Assembly (NCBI GenBank): GCA_963575745.1
Contig: CAUYUJ010001370.1
Coordinates: 224,501-288,500, forward strand
From: Prorocentrum cordatum
Lineage: Eukaryota; Sar; Dinophyceae; Prorocentrales; Prorocentraceae
Direction of reading: 5' to 3'
DNA length: 64,000 nt
Shown here: one piece after another, positions 45,149 to 56,612 of the stretch
Layout of the letters: every line of letters starts with the position of its first letter
Numbering within the stretch: position 1 is the stretch's first letter
Notes under the pieces: model-generated
Database searches by the model: none
What the model was told of the DNA's origin: nothing
What the model saw: the letters and a program-made list of their open reading frames with translations, nothing else
Made by a program: the position numbers and the translations under genes

Positions 45149-45770
45149 GTGCCCGATAGCCCGTCCAGCCCAGGAGCGTGCGGATTCTCTGTCGTCGGAC
45201 TGTCGCCGATCTATCGGCGATGCACCGCCGACTTCGGGTCGATGCTTCCCCCCCCCCGAGCTGGTTCCCCCCCAACTCGGGGGCCCCCAGCCGGTGCGGT
45301 GACCACACCGTGTGGTGAGTCAGAAGGGGTTCAGGCTGACCGCACGGTTTTAGGACTCGGGTCGCTCTCCGAGGAAGTCCTGGGCGACTGGGCTTCCAGG
45401 GTCCCAGATTCGTGCGGCGACGGACCGTGCGGTGAGGTCTTTTGGTTTTCCGAGGTCTCCGCACGGCCTGTCACCGCTGCGTTTTGGGACCCCGCCAGTG
45501 GCATCGCTCGGTTGTGTGGATTTTTTCTCGGCGAGGACCATCGAGGAGCATCTTTGATCATCTGGCGAAAAATTTCACCCATGAAAACGGGGAACGGACA
45601 TCCGAGCGATGGCAAGCCCTCGGGGGGCCATGGTCGAACACGCAACACCTCCTGTCGGCGCCCAGCGGCGCACCCAGTGGCCTGCAGTCGTGCGGGCACG
45701 TCGCGGCGCTGGTGCCGCCGGTGCGCGATCGGCGCGGCGCAGCGCCAGGCCTGTAAGTGTGTATGCAGCG
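45149..45770 (+). CDS. Candidate exon pair spanning introner copy 4
   Basis: An open frame (from about 45149) reads VFWFSEVSARPVTAAFWDPAS and breaks at 45500. After removing 45501-45616 it continues in phase as LGGPWSNTQHLLSAPSGAPS and ends at a TAA near 45755. The unspliced frame also remains open into the element, so the splice is supported by element structure more than by frame need. No family recognised. A CCGCACGGT/ACCGTGCGG inverted pair occurs near 45341 and 45426. Confidence 0.4.
45501..45616 (+). mobile_element. Introner-like element, copy 4
   Basis: 116 nt from GC (45501-45502) to AG (45615-45616). The ends CATCGCTCGG... / ...CCGAGCGATG are inverted, and the middle contains CGGCGAGGACCATCGAGGAG and TTGATCATCTGGCGAAAAA. 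Same length as copy 3. Confidence 0.75.
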
Positions 45771-47736
45771 GCCTTCGGCCTGCCGCGCCGGTGCCTGGGG
45801 TGTGGGCTGCCTCTCTGTCGGGTATAGCCAGGACCCCAGGTAAGGGGACCCGGTTAGTAGTAGGGCCCCAGAGCCCCAAAACTGGCCGGAATCACTAAAC
45901 CAGGTCTGCCGTAGCTGGTGTTTTTTCGTGTGACGGCAGTTCCGGTTAGTGGAACGGGGCGGGGGGGCGTCCCCCAGTACACATCACTAAACCAGGTTTC
46001 ACTGAACCCAGTTCTGCCAACGCCCGACTCTGGCCCTCCCCTCCGTCCCTGCATCCAAGACTCTGGAATCCAGTCGGACCTAGGACAAAAGAATATTCTT
46101 CAAGAACATGGGACCCTCCGTCGGCCCAGGCTGATGAGCATTCGAGGGTGCCCTCCTCCAGGATGCACAAGAACACCCAACAAACACGAAGAATCTTCGG
46201 GTACCCTCCACGAGCCGACCTCGATATTGTACCTCGGTTCGATCGTAAGAACCACTTTGGGCTCAGGAGGGGCTCAGGTTTTCGGGCCGTTCCTTCTCAT
46301 ATATCTGGGTATGGGAATCCATTCGCGGCCGAGGCTCGCGCTGGCCAGGCCGGAGAATGCCCATAGTTCCTTGTCGAGCATCGTTATTGTAGCACGATGT
46401 CTGTGCTCCCCTCCATTCATCCATCGATGCAGGTGGAGAAGGAGAAGGGAGAGGTAAGATGAGGGAAAGGGGGGCCAGATGATGAGGAGGCGAACGAGGA
46501 GGATGAGGGGAGGACAGATAAGGTAGGGCACGACGGGAGGAAGCACGATGATGGATGAGGATGAGAAGGAGTATAATGAGCACAGGACGGATGAGGATGG
46601 GAAGGATGAACAGGAGGACTGATGAACATGATCAGGAGCAGGAGGAGCAGGAGGAGGATAAGGAGAGGAGGGGGTGGCGGAGGAGGAGGAGGAGGAGGAG
46701 ATGCCATGGCGTGGCCTGACAGGCATTGTGCGGCTCTCGCGCGGCTTCTCAGGGGATTCTCGGGGCCTTGATGGGCGGCCTCTCGGGTGCCCTTAGATCG
46801 GGCGACGAGATCTAGGATAGGATGCCTCAGGGGGCGTGCGTACCTGGGTCGCCCGCGGGGGCGCGAAGGTGATCGCGCTTTGCGCGTCGCGGTCTTGGCC
46901 CGAGCAGCTGCCCTTCCCCAAGCGTGCAGCGCGTGGGTGTGACGGCGGGAAGATCGTCGTGCGTCGCGCATCGCGGGGCGCGATGCGCAAAATTAGGTGA
47001 CCTGGCTGTACCCAACTTCGTTCTTGGGTTTCTCGGACCAGTCTCGCGACCAACCTCGGGACACCACGAGGCGCTCCGTGAGGGCGGGGTCCCGCGGGCC
47101 CACGGAGTTTTCCTGGCCCCCCTCCGGATGCCCATGCCAGGACATCAGAGGATGCCTCTGGTGAGATGAGGGCGCTCCGCCGTGTGCCGCTGAGAGCGCG
47201 GCGGCGGATCAGCGATCGCCAGGCTAATGAGCACTGCAGCCGCGCAGCGTAACTTCGTCACAGTGTTGCCTTCGAAAGAGTGGCTTCGTCAGAGTGTTGC
47301 CTTCGTCGGAGTGTCTTCGTCAGGGTGAGTGCTGAGGAGAGGGCAATTCAGAGGATGAACAGAGACCACCGCCACCGAGAACCCATCGGAGGGGAGGGGT
47401 GGGCAACCCCTGGGCGTTTGCATGCCTGATTGTCGTCGGGTACTTGGTGACGCTTGGGAGTGCTACCGCCGGTGGACGCTCCCCCCCCCGCCCTCCCAGG
47501 GATTCTCGGTGGCGGTGGTACTTGTTTCTCCTCTGAGCAGTGGGAGTCAAAGGAAGCGATCTGGAAGAACGGAAGCGATGAGAGGGCTACAGCGCGGAAT
47601 ACATGGAGAGCATTGGGTGTGGCGATTGTGGTCAGGAGGGATCATAACGACAAAGACGGCGGTTACCTTCAGCGCACATGGTAAGCGCGAGTCGCATTCC
47701 TTAAGGTACCATGGTTGACCTTCCGGGAGCCAAGCT
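45771..47736. other. No supported gene
   Basis: Holds a GGATGAGG-rich degenerate array (46470-46700) and a 9-bp hairpin GCGCATCGC/GCGATGCGC at 46966-46988. Frames are short or compositional. Confidence 0.4.
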
Positions 47737-48720
47737 GTGAACACACACGACGTCGGATGTTCGGGTAGGAGGTGTGTGTGTGTGTGTGGATCCCAGGGCC
47801 AGAGACGTGATACCAGACCAGATGATCCCGCATGTCATGGCCCCTCTTCTTGTTCCTCGTCTATCCCTTTCGCTCGGCTGCTGCGGCCTCCGCCGTACGC
47901 TGCTCCTCCTCCCCCTCGCCCTCGCTCAGGCCATCTCTGCCGTCCCCCTCGTCGCTGCCGCCGCCGACGTCGTCCAGCGCCTGATCCGTTTCCGACAATG
48001 GGTGCGCTTGACCTGCTTCTTGCAAGAGGTGGGGGCCTTAGGAAAGCAACTCTTGGGAGGTTAAATGCAGCATCGGCGCTGCTATACCAGTGACCGCAGT
48101 CCAGCTTACTCCAGCATGATCCTCTTCCGCCGAGTCCCGACGACTCTGCTGCAGTCGGGCTCAGTCCTGGGCTGAATCGCGGCCAGATCCGGCTTACTCG
48201 CCTCCTGATCAGGCTCTATAGCCCTTTACAGTCGGTCCCGATTAGTAGGCCGACCCTGCCAAATCAAGGATCTTCTTGTGTCCTGTGTCTCGCGACCCAT
48301 GCCTCCTGCATCCCTATGGCGATGTGGCCCTTGGAAGGGTCTTGTGCCTGTCGTGTGTCGTGTCCAATCAAGACCGACTGTAATCGTTCTGACGAAGACG
48401 TCCCAGGAGTTGCTTCCCGATGGTCCTGGGAGGTCGATCACCCAGACACAGAGCGAGGCGATCAGGACAGCGAGCAGCTGGCCCACCAGTCCCTGATCGA
48501 CAGGCGGGCCAGGGCGAGGCAGGAGGAGGAGGAGGAGGAGGAGGAGGAGGAGGAGGAGGAATAAGAGGGCACATATTACACTAGCTCCTGTTAGAAGGGG
48601 GCACATATTACACCAGCTCGTGTTAGAACATTATATTAAACTAGCCAACGCGTTTAGGATGAGTAGCCCAGAGGGCTACACGTTTGTTACTAACAAAGCC
48701 ACACGTCATATAATATAGTA
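47737..48720. other. No supported gene; GGA run and 32-bp duplication
   Basis: Frames near 48280-48510 look protein-like (VASRWSWEVDHPDTERGD) but run into a GGA array at 48520-48560. GGGCACATATTACAC plus AGCTCNTGTTAGAA is duplicated 32 nt apart (48567-48596 and 48599-48628). Confidence 0.45.
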
Positions 48721-48789
48721 TATGGCCACCGATGCCGCGATGCCACGTTGCATAGTACATTGCAGAGTGGAGTCTTCTTTTAACAACGG

Positions 48790-49235
48790 ATGGGCGACCA
48801 ATCTGTCTCCTGGTCTTGCCAAGCTCGCAGTCGTCCCTCCCGCTCTGTTCCCAAGCTTGACGCCCACAAGCTGGACGATCATGAGGCTCGTGCTAAGTTT
48901 CAGTATATGCTCAAGGATGCTCCCCCAATCCCTTGGGGTACAGAACTGAACGCTCATTGTTGCGACAGCACTCAGGTGATTTCACATGCTGCGCAGGAGT
49001 GCTTTGGGCAAAAGAGAAGGCTGCCCAATAAGCCACACATTTCACCTGCTTGCATGGCCATGACTCAGTGGAGAAGAGGGTTCAGCGTGCTTAAGGAAGT
49101 GGTTCCATGATTCCCCGTGCTCGGATGTTTTAGATAGCAGGCATCTAGTATCCCTTTTCAGATTAGCTGGCACTGTTTTTCATGGAGACCTCAGCAGCAT
49201 TTGCTTGGATGCCCTCGCTTGTACAGATGATTCTT
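48790..49235 (+). pseudogene. Non-LTR retrotransposon ORF2 fragment, pre-RT region
   Basis: One frame reads VPKLDAHKLDDHEARAKFQY ... PPIPWGTELNAHC ... AQECFGQKRR ... PHISPACMAMTQWRRGF, which I recognise as the stretch between endonuclease and reverse transcriptase in dinoflagellate LINE-type elements. It stops at 49110, but the next frame continues as DSRHLVSLFRLAGTVFHGDL to about 49230, showing a frameshift. The rest of the element resumes after a 2.2-kb insertion, at about 51430. Inactive. Confidence 0.5.
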
Positions 49236-49239
49236 AGGC

Positions 49240-50159
49240 TTACGCCACACCGCCGACCCCTTGTTTATGCCAATCGGGGGGCAGTAGAAGCTGCGAAGGG
49301 GTGAAAAGGCGAGTGATATTTGTTTGGTGTCTGTTCGCCGCCACTGCCAGAGGGTCTCGGGCAGTTCCGCGGGGGTGTCCGAGCGGACGGCGACACCGCG
49401 GGCGGTCGTGGTCTCATCTGGGGCCATCTGAGAGGCATAATGGAGCCAGGTTGGGCTCGGGAATGTCTTCGAGCCGTTTCGGTAGCGGTCGGGAGTTTTT
49501 TTGGGGGACTGTCCAGGAGTCATTATGGGTCAACTTGGCCATGTGCGAGGCCACGGCGCGTGCAAAGGGTGTGCCGGCATGGGGTATACTTGCATGCGAA
49601 TCTTCCCACTGGGCCCCACGGTGGACGTATTCTGGAGCCACGACACGATCGACGTGTGTGTGCGCTTGGGGTTGGAAGTTTACGGGACCGCGGGTACTGG
49701 GGCTATGGTTGGAGCGCGCCGTGGAGCCACGAAATCTATGAGGGACGTGCCCAATGTTCGCGGGGAACCGCGCGTATACTCGGGTTTGGGGCCTTTCATT
49801 CAAGTTGCCGCGTGCGGGGTGTGCCAAATTGGAGGCATGTTCACTAGATGGAAGCGCCACGGCACCTCGATTTCTGCGGGGTCGGCGGATGCTGGACGTA
49901 AGTTGTGGATTTCGAAACTGGGGCTGATCCGTTATTGGGCATGCTGGGGTATTCGGAGGAGTGGGAGGAGGAGGATGAGGAGGAGGAGGAGGACGAGTGA
50001 CGCTGCGAGCGTAAGAGCGGGGCGAAGGAGACGGAGCAGGAGAAGGAGGAAGAGGAGGAAGGGGAGGAGAAGGGGGGACGAGGAGGAGGCGGAGGAATAG
50101 GAAATGACATTGAGCTTCTCATTCCTCTCTGGGATTGGCCGCCTGCGTGTGCGGCTCGA
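49240..50159. other. Insertion in the LINE: unassigned sequence
   Basis: A purine-rich GGA array (49960-50098) and diverged sequence, parts of which resemble the 90-bp repeat at 59 kb in inverse orientation. No gene. Confidence 0.4.
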
Positions 50160-51330
50160 CTCTTGGGGCGCTCTTGGGGCGCTCTTGGGAGGCTTGTTTG
50201 GGACCTCGGGGGCCGTCTTGGAGACCTCTTGGCCCGTCTTGGGGCCATCTTGGGCGTCTTGGAGGGGTCGTTTGGCGTCTCGAAGCCTTCGTGGGCCGTC
50301 TTGGAGGCCTCTTGGGTGCTTCTTGGCCCGTCTTGAGGCCCTCTTCGACCCGGAAAAGCTCTGGAACCGCTCGTCCCGGCCGTGCTGCGCTCGTCCCGGC
50401 TCCCTCCCCCCCTCCAAGTCGGCCCTCTTGGGCCGTCTTGGGGACCTCTTGGGCCGTCTTGGGGCCGTCTTGGGCCGTCTGGAGGCCGTCTTGGGGGCCT
50501 CTTGGGCCATCTTGGGGCTATCTTTGGAGCCTTTTTGCCCGTCTTGGAGCGTCGGACAGCCGGAAAGGCGGAGAAGCCACAAACGTCGAAAAACACTCTG
50601 GAAAATCAACGATTTTAGACTCTTTGGGCCTTTTTGGGAGGCTTGTTTGGGACCTCGGGGGCCGTCTTGGAGACCTCTTGGCCCGTCTTGGGGCCATCGT
50701 GGGCGTCTTGGAGCGGTCGTTTGGCGTCTCGGAGCCTTCGTGGGCCGTCTTGGAGGCCTCTTGGGGGCTTCTTGGCCCGTCTTGAGGCCCTCTTGGGCCC
50801 GGAAAAGCCCTGGAACCGCTCGTCCCGGCCGTGCTGCGCTCGTCCCGGCCCCCTCCCCCCCTCCAAATCGGCCCTCTTGGGCCGTCTTGGGGACCTCTTG
50901 GGCCGTCTTGGGGCCGTCTTGGGCCGTCTGGAGGCCGTCTTGGGGGCCTCTTGGGCCATCTTGGGGCTATCTTTGGGGCCTCTTTGGCCGTCTTGGAGCG
51001 TCGGGAAGCCGGAAAGGCGGGAAAGCAAGAAACGTCGAAAAACACTCGGGAAAATCAACAATTTTAGACTCTTTGGGCCCTCTTGGGAGGCTTGTTTGGG
51101 ACCTCGGAGGCCGTCTTGGAGACCTCTTGGCCCGTCTTGGGGCCATCGTGGGCGTCTTGGAGCGGTCGTTTGGCGTCTCGGAGCCTTCGTGGGCCGTCTT
51201 GGAGGCCTCTTGGGGGCTTCTTGGCCCGTCTTGAGGCCCTCTTGGGCCCGGAAAAGCCCCGTGAGTCGCTCGTCCCGGACCCCCCCCGCTCGCGCTCCAC
51301 CCACCCCCCCCCTCCAAATCGACCGGACCG
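50160..51330 (+). repeat. 449-bp tandem repeat, about 2.6 units
   Basis: GGCTTGTTTGGGACCTCGG starts units at 50191, 50640 and 51089, exactly 449 nt apart both times. Units are more than 90% identical by eye and are built of CGTCTTGGGGC-type decamers related to repeat family A. The third unit diverges after about 51265. 449 is not a multiple of three, so the repeated Leu/Gly/Arg/Trp ORFs shift frame between units and are artefacts. Confidence 0.95.
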
Positions 51331-51429
51331 GGCTCCCGGGGGAGGGGTTTGGGGAGGGGGAAGCATCTCACACGCCGATGATCCCCAAGGGGTCGGCGGA
51401 TTTCACTGGTGCGTTCCGCTTCTCATTTG

Positions 51430-53876
51430 CATATGACCAGCTCCCTTTCCAGCCCTGACTACGCTGCTAGGCTGACACCCTTCCTTGCCCATTTTCCGGA
51501 GCCCTCAGGATTTACCTTGAGGCCTCTTATACTTGTTTTCCTAAAGACCTCGCGCGTGACGTGGCCATTTCGGCCGATGCCAAACCTCCCAGGGATGAAT
51601 GTCCCCACCTCAACAAGCTCCTCTCTGCTGGTGGCAGGAAGAAAGGCAAGGTCTGTCTTCGGAATCCATACCGCGGGTGACGGACGAGGGCGTTGCATCC
51701 CCTTCCCCCTGCCCGCCAGGCCACGCGAGCCCACGCATCCTTGCTACACACGCCGAGGTTACTGACAACATGCAACACCTTTTTTGCAATGTTGAGAAGG
51801 GCAATATCATTTCAGCCATGGACATGGTGAACTAATTGAATGATCTCCCCCGCTTGATCAGTGACCTACAGACCCTCACTCTTCACTACATCCCCACCAC
51901 CATGAACCTTGAGTATCTTATGGGGGCCTTTCAGAAGAAGGACGGCACCGGGAGTGGATGGCATTGCTAGTTGCTTGTTCAAAGTTGCGCCCCAGGGGCC
52001 TGCTCACGTGCTGCGCCCCTTGCTAGCCGAAGCTTCCATTCAGGGCAGGGAACCGTTTGCTTGCAAGCTGGGCGAGGCTGTTTTTTTTTCAAGGGCTCTT
52101 GGCCCGCTGTCATCGCAAAAGAAACAACAACGCAACATTTTGTTGGCTAGCACTATGTGCAACTTGTATCATAATCGAATCAGAGCATTCGCGCAGGTTT
52201 TCTTGGCCTCGGCATTGCTACGAGAACGATGCGGAGGAGTTTGAGGCCGCAGCACGGACATGGTCACTCTTTCGGTAATGATTTACGTCAGAGTTTGGAA
52301 ACACACCAACACCTCGGGCTTGATCTTGTGTCTTGACTTGGCCCAACTTTTTAACGCCACTATTCAGTAGATTGCCCGTTCCCTTCCTGGACAAGAAATC
52401 GACTTGCGGAGGCCTTCGAAAGGGGTTTGCCATCCCACCTGTCTTCTTACAAGGAGTTGAGGCACAGCTTGCCCAAGGTCCGATGCTAGCACAACAGTCC
52501 CCTCCAGATGAATCGGCCCAATACGTTCAAGAAACACAGAGAGACACGTATTGGAGGGTAAGGGGCGCAGAAGACTTTGTCGCTGCTAGGCTCTCGCCCA
52601 GGAGCTCTTGCTGCGACGGGCATTTGCAATGCTGTTTTCCGTCGGGTACATGTGTGCATCAGGTTGGCAGTCCACGCGACGGGGCTTTTCTTCCAAGAGA
52701 CGCTTGATGCTCCCGTATCCCACTTCTCTACACTACAGGATCGGGGTTGTTGTTGTTCAGACCTTCCATATGTGGACGATCTCACAGTCATGGCTCCAAT
52801 TTCATTCCCTTGCAACACTCTGGGCATTGCGGGAATCCTTGGAGATTTGGTGGATGTTTCTGCGGCCCGCGCGGGCTTTTGCATCCACTCGGCTAAACCC
52901 AAGTTGCTGGTTCGTCTCAAAGGCAAAGGTTCACGCAAACGTATGCGGGACTTACCAGGGCATTGTTTGAGCGAGGTCACATATGAGCACTGGCCTTACA
53001 CCTTGCCCGTCTCCTTGGTTCACGAAATTATGGGCTCCCAGGTTGCTGTGGATGGCTCTCTAGGGCCTGACGCCACTACCAGGATTGCCGAATCTGCCGA
53101 AGCTCTGAGACCCATGCGCAATTCATTTGCACCCAGGACTTTTTTGAACACCAGCTGTAAGGTCATGCTGGCGGAGGTCCTCGCATCCTCGGTGCTTTTT
53201 GTTATGGAAGCCCTGTGTGGACCAGATGAAACGCCGCTCTCTTGAAGAAAGCTACCACCGCGCACTTGGCAGTTTACAGAGTTGCTACGGGTCAAGCAGC
53301 ATTAACAACGCTGAGCAGCATCACCGACATGCCCAGACCCTCCTACTCGTGGAAGGCTTACCCACCAAGGTCGTTTTGACGTTAGGGAGACTTCGGCTCC
53401 TTCCTAGAGTTGTTTGCAAAGGTCCCCCCGTTCTGAGATGTCTACTCGACATGAGTTGGCGAGATCCAGATGGTTGGGCTGCTCTCATCCGTGAGGACTT
53501 TTCCTGGCTCAAGTTGTTTGTCCCCGAGGTCCCGCCCGGTGATCTCGAGCGCAGTCCTTGGGCCCAGCCGCCCAGCTGGCGCGGAATTCTCCGGGGGGGG
53601 GTCAGAAGCATTCTGGCTGCGGCCATCAGGAGGGCCAAACGATATTATCAAGATCAGGCTAGCCCCCAGGTTTGGCAGCACCAGCTTAACGAGTGCTTAT
53701 ATGAGACCACTTTCACTCTGCAGGCGTCCCCCCCCCGCTACCTCTGCCACGAGCGTGGGCATGTCGCAGGCAGCGAGCAGCAGCTCCGAGCTTGCGTTGG
53801 ACGCCGCCACAAGACAGCGACATCTGCTTCTAGGCTGGCGACTGGCTCTCTGCCAGGTTTGTTTTCGGGACTTTAG
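51430..53876 (+). pseudogene. Non-LTR retrotransposon reverse transcriptase (decayed)
   Basis: Reverse-transcriptase blocks appear in order but in different frames. They are LLSAGGRKKGKV (about 51620), TAPGVDGIASCLFKVAPQGP (about 51940), ILLASTMCNLYHNRIRA (about 52135), LILCLDLAQLFNA as palm motif A (about 52320), and LPYVDDLTVMAP with the YVDD active site at 52769-52780 (motif C). A thumb-like region follows (LRPMRNSFAPRTFLNTSCK). Stops and frameshifts between blocks (for example 51835, 52244, 53245) exclude an active enzyme. The element class copies its RNA into DNA at the target site. It belongs with the fragment at 48790-49235 and the C-terminal domain that follows. Confidence 0.75.
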
Positions 53877-54828
53877 ACAGGTACTTCGGTTGACGAAGCA
53901 TCTGTCCAACTCACCTGCGCTCAAGGTTGCTCGGGGGCAATCTTCTTTTAGACCCGCCGAGCAGGAAATTGCCGAGGCCCGCAAAGAGGCTCGCAAGGAG
54001 GCTTCCTCCAACAGGCTCCAAGGGCGCTCAGACACACATGCGTCTCCTCCTCGGTTGCAATGCCATGCCCCCCCCCCCCCCCTTCCCCCCGTCGCGCCCA
54101 ATGCTGCTTTGGCCTCCTCGCAAATATCCCAAGTCTGCTCTCCCAATGCCCCCCCCCCCCCGCTTGTCCAGCGCGATTCTGCTCTTAGTGGGCCCCCTGG
54201 GCACCCCGTGAGGGCGCGCAAATACTTCTTGCATTTGTTTACTGGGCCCAGGAGGGCTGGGGACTTTCAGGAACATTCAGGGAGGCCCCGGCAGGCGCGC
54301 GGGGCTAGGTGCTGGGTGCCACGTATAGAGCTAGCTAACACACCGACGCTAGGCGATTTCACGAAGCCAGAGGTCGCTGAACTGTGGGTCAGCATGCTAC
54401 GATCTGGACGCATTGCAGGAACACTAGCGGGACCCCCCCGCGATTCTTGGTCGGCCGCCCGACACACACCTCAGCCTCAGGCGAACAGGCCGCCCAGACC
54501 ATTGCGACATTCCTCGGGGCTCTGGGGGCTCGGACACCTATCCAAGCAGGGCCGGGTGCAAGTTGCGACAGACAATCCGTTGCTTCGCGTGGCTCTTCGC
54601 TGCGTGCATGAGGCTTGGCGTTTGCATGTCCCCGCGATGCTGGGGCGCCCGGCGCGCCTGGCACGCGTGGGGGGCGCTTCCAGTATCTGGCTTCTTCCTG
54701 AACTTCAGAGGTTGCTTTCTCTTCCAGGCGCTGTTGCTCGCCCCCTTCACCAGTGCAGGTTTGGCGCCCATTTCCTCGCGCCCAGTGTTGTTTTGTCTGA
54801 TGTGTATATTTTTTCCCTGGATCAATGA
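53877..54828 (+). pseudogene. Retroelement C-terminal domain resembling a C5-methyltransferase
   Basis: Part of a 452-codon frame that overlaps the preceding one, ending in TGA at 54826-54828. FLHLFTGPRRAGDFQ (54226-54270) resembles methyltransferase motif I (LFSG). LAGPPRDSWSAARHTP (about 54427-54474) resembles motif IV (GPPC-x-S-x-S) with Arg in place of the catalytic Cys. WRLHVP sits where the ENP-type motif would be. PSIW-like SSIWLLPELQRLL then QCRFGAHFLAP resemble the late QCxYG-x-KPT motif. The order and spacing fit phage-type cytosine-C5 methyltransferases. The linker before it is Pro-rich with C-tracts prone to frameshift. This copy would be catalytically dead. Cytosine methyltransferases carried by retrotransposons have been described in dinoflagellates; whether this is the same type is inference. 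Confidence 0.5.
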
Positions 54829-55493
54829 GTGAGCCAGATGGAGGGGGGCCTGTTTGTAATCGCACCTCTCCCCATTTCCCCTTTCTAGTGTTTCGGCCCC
54901 TCGCAGACTCGCGGGGCTCCGCAGCTGCCGAGGCGCGCCCGTCGCACGCGCGTCGCATGATTGCTGCCGCGTTTCTTTCTCATTGCCGCTCGCCTTTTTC
55001 CGAACTCTGTGCCCTTCCTGTCCGCGCATTTCCCGCGGTGCTTCCGCCTGGCTATATTCGCGCACCCCCCCCCCCCCCCCCCGCCCTCTTAAGTGGGCCG
55101 TCGGCCGGGAAAGACAATTCCGCAGGGCGATTGATTTAGATCTATTTGACGACGCGTGGGGGCTTCCGCCTGGCAGCGGGGGTCTCCGCTCGCCCTTGGG
55201 CCCCTATCTCAATAATGAGGTTTAGTATAACTTCGTGATCTCCCTCCTGGCACGCAGGCGCCCACCCGACTCTGGACGATTGTGCTGCGCGACCCAGGGC
55301 CGTCTTCACTCACCAAGTTCACTCTTCCTTTCCCTTCATGTGGACTGCCGCTCAGTTGAGCGCGGGAAGGGCCTGTGCGCGAAGGCGTCGACACGGCCGT
55401 GGCCGCCCCCAGTGTCGTTTATTTGAATCACAGTACCGCGCAGGTGCGCAAGTTTAGTTAACTTGTGCGCGCCTCCGGCAGTGCCGCTGTTGC
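54829..55493. other. 3' flank of the LINE; no separate gene
   Basis: Frames with protein-like stretches (RMIAAAFLSHCRSPFSELC; RERQFRRAIDLDLFDDAWGL) may be the eroded end of the element, separated by a C-tract at 55065-55082. Confidence 0.35.
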
Positions 55494-55501
55494 CTGGGTG
55501 A

Positions 55502-55546
<45 letters not shown>

Positions 55547-55591
55547 AAAAAATGTTGCGCTTCTGGCAATAGCCTAGAAAGCTGGGTGAAG
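55494..55591 (-). mobile_element. Poly(T) insertion flanked by 10-bp direct repeats
   Basis: CTGGGTGAAG occurs at 55494-55503 and 55582-55591. Between them are 39 T's and ATAAAAAAAATG plus about 26 nt. This looks like a short retroposed fragment with its poly(A) tail on the - strand and a target-site duplication. Chance similarity of the 10-mers is possible. Confidence 0.4.
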
Positions 55592-56183
55592 GACTACTCC
55601 CTTTCTATGTGAATTGCACCCGTTGTAGTAACCGAGGCAACTCTCATGACATAGGCCGCAGCCCCTACTTCTCCACATGTATTGCTGCTCCTGCTCATGC
55701 TCCCCCCCTGCTTCCCTCGCTGCTCTCATCTGTGTAGGCATTGGCCTCTTGCCTCACCACGAGCGAACGAACGAGGAGGAGGGGGATTTGATTTTGTCAT
55801 CCCCCCCGTCCCACTTCTGACCCGCAGCTTCGACGCAGCTGTTGTGGGTTGGCTCAAGTAAAACGGGTCGCGGCCCGCCCGCCCGGCGCGCGCGCGGCCT
55901 CTTCGGGCGGTCCCCCTGGCCGGCCGACCCCCTCTTATCTTTTTGCTAGCTCAAAGCTTAACGGACACCCTACCACGGCCATTTGCCGCTGCGTGGGGGG
56001 ATGCACCACCTACGTCGAACTTAAACATGACCAAGAGACTACTACATTTATACCATGAGGATTTGTGGTTTAAGAAACGAACGCGATCCCATTGCGTGTA
56101 TCACAATGGTCAAGACAAGCCCCGTGCCAACAACTAATTGACAACATGCTGGCTATCGGCCGCATGTCTCGTCTGCGATCAAA
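55592..56183. other. No gene recognised
   Basis: Unique sequence; the frames are short. Confidence 0.4.
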
Positions 56184-56612
56184 GTGGTCCGACCAGATCA
56201 GGGAACGATGTCCCGCCCACCCAGAGATGATGTTTGTCCCGAAGGAGGATTGCGCCATGGCATGGGTGTGGATGTTCCTGAACGCGGTTCTGCTGACAAA
56301 GGGGGGTCGGGGAAATATAGCGCGCATGGTGGGCGGAAACGGTCCGCGTGGACCATGCGCGCCAACGTCTTTCCACCCAATTCAGTTGGATTCTCTCCGA
56401 ACGATGATCTGCCTCGCCCTGGCGCTCCGAAGATCAACGGCGCCTTTCGGCTCGGCCGAGGCGGAGAAGATGAAGGGGGCCTAATGTCGCTCGACGACCG
56501 AGTGGACGTTTCCAAGCACCTCTCGGGCGACGACCACGACGTGGCAACCGTGTCATCGGAAGGGGGTTGTCTCACGCAGGTCAACGCCCGAGCCAATGGG
56601 TTTCCGCGGTGA
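56184..56612 (+). CDS. Hypothetical ORF, possible exon
   Basis: A frame of natural composition (MRANVFPPNSVGFSPNDDLP ... GGEDEGGLMSLDDRVDVSKH) ends at a TGA. An overlapping frame (56092-56484) is equally long, so the choice is uncertain. It may be the upstream part of the decayed coding region at 57-58.7 kb. Confidence 0.25.
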   Translation: MVRPDQGTMSRPPRDDVCPEGGLRHGMGVDVPERGSADKGGSGKYSAHGGRKRSAWTMRANVFPPNSVGFSPNDDLPRPGAPKINGAFRLGRGGEDEGGLMSLDDRVDVSKHLSGDDHDVATVSSEGGCLTQVNARANGFPR

